A stretch of DNA of 64,000 nt, taken from assembly GCA_002698985.1 (NCBI GenBank), contig PAAY01000035.1, positions 62,001 through 126,000 of the forward strand, read 5' to 3'. The DNA comes from Saprospirales bacterium. GTDB taxonomy: Bacteria; Bacteroidota; Bacteroidia; Chitinophagales; Saprospiraceae. Shown piece after piece: positions 61,535 to 64,000 of the stretch. The position numbers and the translations under genes were made by a program. The first letter of the stretch is position 1. Each line of letters begins with the position of its first letter. The notes under the pieces are model-generated. The model was not told the origin of the DNA and searched no databases. It saw only the letters and a list, made by a program, of their open reading frames with translations.

Positions 61535-62695
61535 TTATTCAAAACTCATGATCAGCAACATACCGTTGGGGTATTCACCACCCCCGGTTATAGCCACAAG
61601 GTTATGGTCATGAACTGGGTATTCGCCTGGTTTGTCAGGCACCAATTCCAGTTCCATGACTTCTCCAGCGAGCAACGGGACAGTATCTTTGATTAGATCA
61701 ACCATCTGAGGCTTTTTCTTGGAATATTTTATTTTCACATGGAACCCGTGAAAATGGATAGAATGCTTCATTATTCCCGAGTTGCAAATGAAAATATTGA
61801 TGGTGTCACCCACCAACCCCTGGACAGCTGCTAAAGGATCTCCCTGAATTTCAGGAAAACGCTTGCCGTTTATGAAAAAGTAATCAGGCTGAAATTCAGT
61901 GAAGTCAACCATGCCGCCATTTGCCAATGATATATTTTTAGCAATTTCGTGTTCACGCAAGTTCCAAAAGAAGTGCTTGCCTGGTGATTCTTCAATTAGC
62001 ATTATCCCAGAGAGTCCCAAATAGGAATTGCCTTGTGAGTAGCTGTCATAATATCTGTAAACACCAGCAGATGACAGCTGAAAACCAAAAATCACTGAAT
62101 CTCCTGGTGCAATTGGGGTACTGGATGTCTGAATTCCATCTATGGCAAGATTGTGATAGGTTGTATCATTGTTGACAACAGTCAGTATGAGCGAATCCCC
62201 TTTTGAAAAGTGAAGAATTTCATTGGTTGGATTAAATGTCCCCGACGAATTAAAAGCCAATGCAGGGAATTCTGCTCCCGATGTAGTTTGGGCTGATCCT
62301 CTATTAATAAAGAGTTTTTTAGTGACTAAATTACCAGGGAGTGCTGATATCTCAAATATACCACTAGCAGCCTGGTAATCTGTTCCTGAATTATCCATTA
62401 TTACAAGAATTCTTGCTGTCTGTGTGCCAATGGCCGGCACCTCCCAATCTAATGAGAGTTGGTTCGAAGGAACATCTATTTGAATGGGCAGCCAGGATGA
62501 TCCCCCGTCTTCAGAATAGTAGACATCCCAATTTTGAGTGTCATGAGGTATGACTATATGCCATGATATGGTAACAACAGTGCCAGGCATGAATACTTCT
62601 CCACCTACAGGATAATCGACAGCGACATGTGCCCTGCTCAAAAATGTCCATAACAGAAGAATTCCCAACAAAAATATTTTTTGCATTAATTTCAT
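61535..62695 (-). CDS. Cupredoxin-family oxidase half: domain-2 copper ligands only, N-terminal Ig-like domain
   Basis: A 386-residue protein with a signal (KIFLLGILLLWTFLSRAHV). Residues about 25-115 are an Ig-like domain of the Kre9/KNH kind (YPVGGEVFMPGTVVTISWHI). The first cupredoxin domain (about 125-235) has lost its ligands: HWH is Ala184-Ile-Asp186, HCH is Tyr216-Asp217-Ser218. The second (about 255-386) keeps them: His311, His314, His316, His319 (KHSIHFHGFHV) and His362-Asp-His364 (EYPVHDHNLV). This is the exact complement of the neighbour at 60325-61524. It overlaps the YdjM-like gene by four bases (ATGA), so the three genes form one transcript. Confidence 0.88.
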   Translation of the reverse strand: MKLMQKIFLLGILLLWTFLSRAHVAVDYPVGGEVFMPGTVVTISWHIVIPHDTQNWDVYYSEDGGSSWLPIQIDVPSNQLSLDWEVPAIGTQTARILVIMDNSGTDYQAASGIFEISALPGNLVTKKLFINRGSAQTTSGAEFPALAFNSSGTFNPTNEILHFSKGDSLILTVVNNDTTYHNLAIDGIQTSSTPIAPGDSVIFGFQLSSAGVYRYYDSYSQGNSYLGLSGIMLIEESPGKHFFWNLREHEIAKNISLANGGMVDFTEFQPDYFFINGKRFPEIQGDPLAAVQGLVGDTINIFICNSGIMKHSIHFHGFHVKIKYSKKKPQMVDLIKDTVPLLAGEVMELELVPDKPGEYPVHDHNLVAITGGGEYPNGMLLIMSFE

Positions 62696-63747
62696 TGTAC
62701 AAGTTTTGACGGATTTGTAGTAAATGTACCCACGTCTGACAATTTATGTCCGAAAACTCTTTTCCAGCGAGACGTAAACAACTGTTTGTCATGTGTTTTG
62801 GTTACCATCATTTTGGACTCCAGGATTGTCCGACCTTCATCAGATTTGCTCAATTCAATAAATGCAGTACTGGGACTTGGATCTAGTTCGTATCCCTGTG
62901 TAAGATGGCACTTTAAGTGGTAAACACGCACTTTGCCTTCTTCCTCTCTGGTCAAAAATACTCCATCAACATATCGCATCACTTTCTCCATGATATCAGT
63001 ATCAAATGAGTTTAAAAGGCTATTGTCTGACTGATAACTGACCAGCGATATGTTATTATCTTTGTCAAAGACGGAATAATCTCCAACAACCCAACCAGCG
63101 GAAGTGACTGCTATGCCGTGCCAATAGAAACTTCCTGCAGATGATGGAATTACAACCACACGTTCTGGAACAATATTAGCCCTGGCAAATGTGTCAATAA
63201 ATAGGTGCTTAACATGAAGGTAATTGAATAGAGTCAACATAGCATAAATTAACGAAATTCCAAGCCCTGTCAGATTTGCTATTTTTCTTTTTGAGGGAGC
63301 TTTTTTGGAGAACAGGTAAAGCAAAAGCCCCATCAGGGCAGGAACTGTGAACACAGGGTCCACAACATTGATATTTCCGATTGAAAATTGGGAATCAGAG
63401 AAGGGGTGTAAAATTCTAGTTCCATAACTCGTCATTACATCCAAAAGCACATGAGATGTTAAGGCTACAAATACAACCATACCCCATCTTATTGGGTTGC
63501 TATTATTTCTTAACCTGAGGAGGATGCTGGTCGAAGCCGATAGGAAAAGAATGAAAAAAATTGAATGTGACAATCCTCTGTGTAACAACAGTGAATCGGC
63601 TTGATCATAAAAAAGGGTGAGCAGTGTATCCACATCAGGGACAAGGGCTGCCAGTCCCCCAACCAAAGCAGTTCTTTTCCCAAGCTGGTCTTCAAATAGG
63701 ACCACCGAGGATGAAGCGCCGATTACTATGTGCGTTAATATATCCAT
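62692..63747 (-). CDS. YdjM-like membrane-bound metal-dependent hydrolase family protein
   Basis: A 351-residue protein. The N-terminus MDILTHIVIGASSSVVLFED and LVPDVDTLLTLFYDQADSLL, followed by LLHRGLSHSIFFILFLSAST, is the HxxG / D / HRGLSHS pattern of the YdjM (LexA-regulated hydrolase) family of membrane proteins with four to five helices. The catalytic function is not proven in the family. The second half (ISLVSYQSDNSLLNSFDTDI and on) is soluble and outside the membrane. Its stop overlaps the start of the split oxidase gene by four bases. The DNA is AT-rich. Confidence 0.85.
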   Translation of the reverse strand: MDILTHIVIGASSSVVLFEDQLGKRTALVGGLAALVPDVDTLLTLFYDQADSLLLHRGLSHSIFFILFLSASTSILLRLRNNSNPIRWGMVVFVALTSHVLLDVMTSYGTRILHPFSDSQFSIGNINVVDPVFTVPALMGLLLYLFSKKAPSKRKIANLTGLGISLIYAMLTLFNYLHVKHLFIDTFARANIVPERVVVIPSSAGSFYWHGIAVTSAGWVVGDYSVFDKDNNISLVSYQSDNSLLNSFDTDIMEKVMRYVDGVFLTREEEGKVRVYHLKCHLTQGYELDPSPSTAFIELSKSDEGRTILESKMMVTKTHDKQLFTSRWKRVFGHKLSDVGTFTTNPSKLVQ

Positions 63748-63814
63748 GCTAATTATTCGAGATGAGCAAAGGATATTGACTTGTCATTGAGATTCATTCC
63801 GGATATCGGATCAC

Positions 63815-64000
63815 TTACAATGCGTCAATTCCTTTAGATTTGTTACGAACTTTGTAAACTTCATCTACCTCCATTATGCAAATGATTCCATCTCCGCGCT
63901 TGCCTGTAGTTCCGCTTTTTTGAATAATTTCAACAACAGACTCTACTTCTTTGTCAGGGCATACAATTTCAATCTTTACCATCGGGCAATGAAGAAATGG
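63815..64000 (-). CDS. P-II-family signalling protein, C-terminal end (truncated by window)
   Basis: The last 61 codons are present, reading from the window edge to TAA at 63815-63817. VKIEIVCPDKEVESVVEIIQ, TTGKRGDGIICIMEVDEVYK and VRNKSKGIDAL follow the C-terminal half of P-II proteins (beta strand, helix, then the TGxxGDGxI turn). The T-loop and uridylylation site are outside the window, so I cannot tell a nitrogen-type GlnB from the P-II-like proteins found beside metal and bicarbonate transporters. It lies 67 bases upstream of the YdjM-like gene in the same direction, so it may be the first or second gene of the copper-oxidase operon. Confidence 0.8.
   Translation of the reverse strand, partial: PFLHCPMVKIEIVCPDKEVESVVEIIQKSGTTGKRGDGIICIMEVDEVYKVRNKSKGIDAL

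Noticed and set aside
1-64000. tRNA, rRNA, transposase or phage genes
   Set aside because: I looked for cloverleaf-like sequences, DDE or Tyr-recombinase motifs and phage proteins and saw none I could support by eye; a tRNA search would settle it.

Overview
The window looks like a chromosomal segment of a Bacteroidota bacterium, probably Saprospiraceae-like (inference). The signs are type IX secretion C-terminal sorting domains on three proteins, a SusC-style carboxypeptidase-regulatory TonB receptor, a secreted TPR-CHAT protein beside an ECF sigma factor, a LuxC-type acyl-CoA reductase, Bacteroidota-type promoter elements (TTTG, about 17-21 bases, TAnnTTTG or TAnnTTCG) and few Shine-Dalgarno sequences. 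I saw no rRNA, tRNA, CRISPR array, transposase or phage gene.

From 1 to 22 kb the DNA is GC-richer and mostly housekeeping or envelope genes: the end of a proline iminopeptidase, an SSS symporter, a ClC channel with CBS domains, a membrane glycosyltransferase paired with a TPR/beta-barrel protein, a vWA lipoprotein, a CBS protein, an LTA-synthase-like sulfatase, an operon of c-type cytochrome, AhpD-like protein, ECF sigma, zinc-finger anti-sigma and TPR-CHAT protein, a glycosyltransferase, a 30-residue lipoprotein, LuxC-like reductase, RluA-family pseudouridine synthase and an ATP-grasp protein. The intergenic gaps here carry repeats: a 10-bp tandem array, clustered hairpins, and TTTAGRG-type arrays.

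From 22 to 39.5 kb the content turns to copper and the envelope: rhodanese, TonB receptor, lipid kinase, HMA chaperone, a small secreted protein interrupted by one in-frame TAG (with an intact paralogue at 38.9-39.5 kb), a porin, a T9SS-exported multicopper oxidase, a T9SS beta-propeller-like protein, an outer-membrane barrel, a secreted HMA-thioredoxin fusion, an AlbA_2 membrane protein and a CopB-like P-type ATPase.

From 39.5 to 59.8 kb genes stay on the minus strand with overlaps or very small gaps: PRPP synthetase and AMP/thymidine phosphorylase, a dicarboxylate-type symporter, FbaB aldolase, a hydrolase, GlgX, a Lol-like ABC exporter with a LolA-like protein, a beta-CASP nuclease, an ATP-cone/Mrr-like nuclease, an outer-membrane protein, a TRASH-like lipoprotein, a two-domain copper oxidase, an archaeal-type (type II) GAPDH and a 4Fe-4S protein. 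Together with the 33-39.5 kb genes this makes a same-strand run of about 26.6 kb and 25 genes with no gap above about 130 bases.

From 60 to 64 kb the DNA is visibly AT-richer and holds the most unusual finding: two adjacent cupredoxin proteins whose copper ligands are reciprocally lost. One keeps only the domain-1 ligands (type 1 site plus two HxH pairs), the other keeps only the domain-2 ligands. Together they would supply the full ligand set that the single-chain oxidase at 56.5-57.8 kb has alone, which suggests a heteromeric split multicopper oxidase. A YdjM-like membrane protein overlaps the pair upstream, and a P-II-family protein is cut by the window end.
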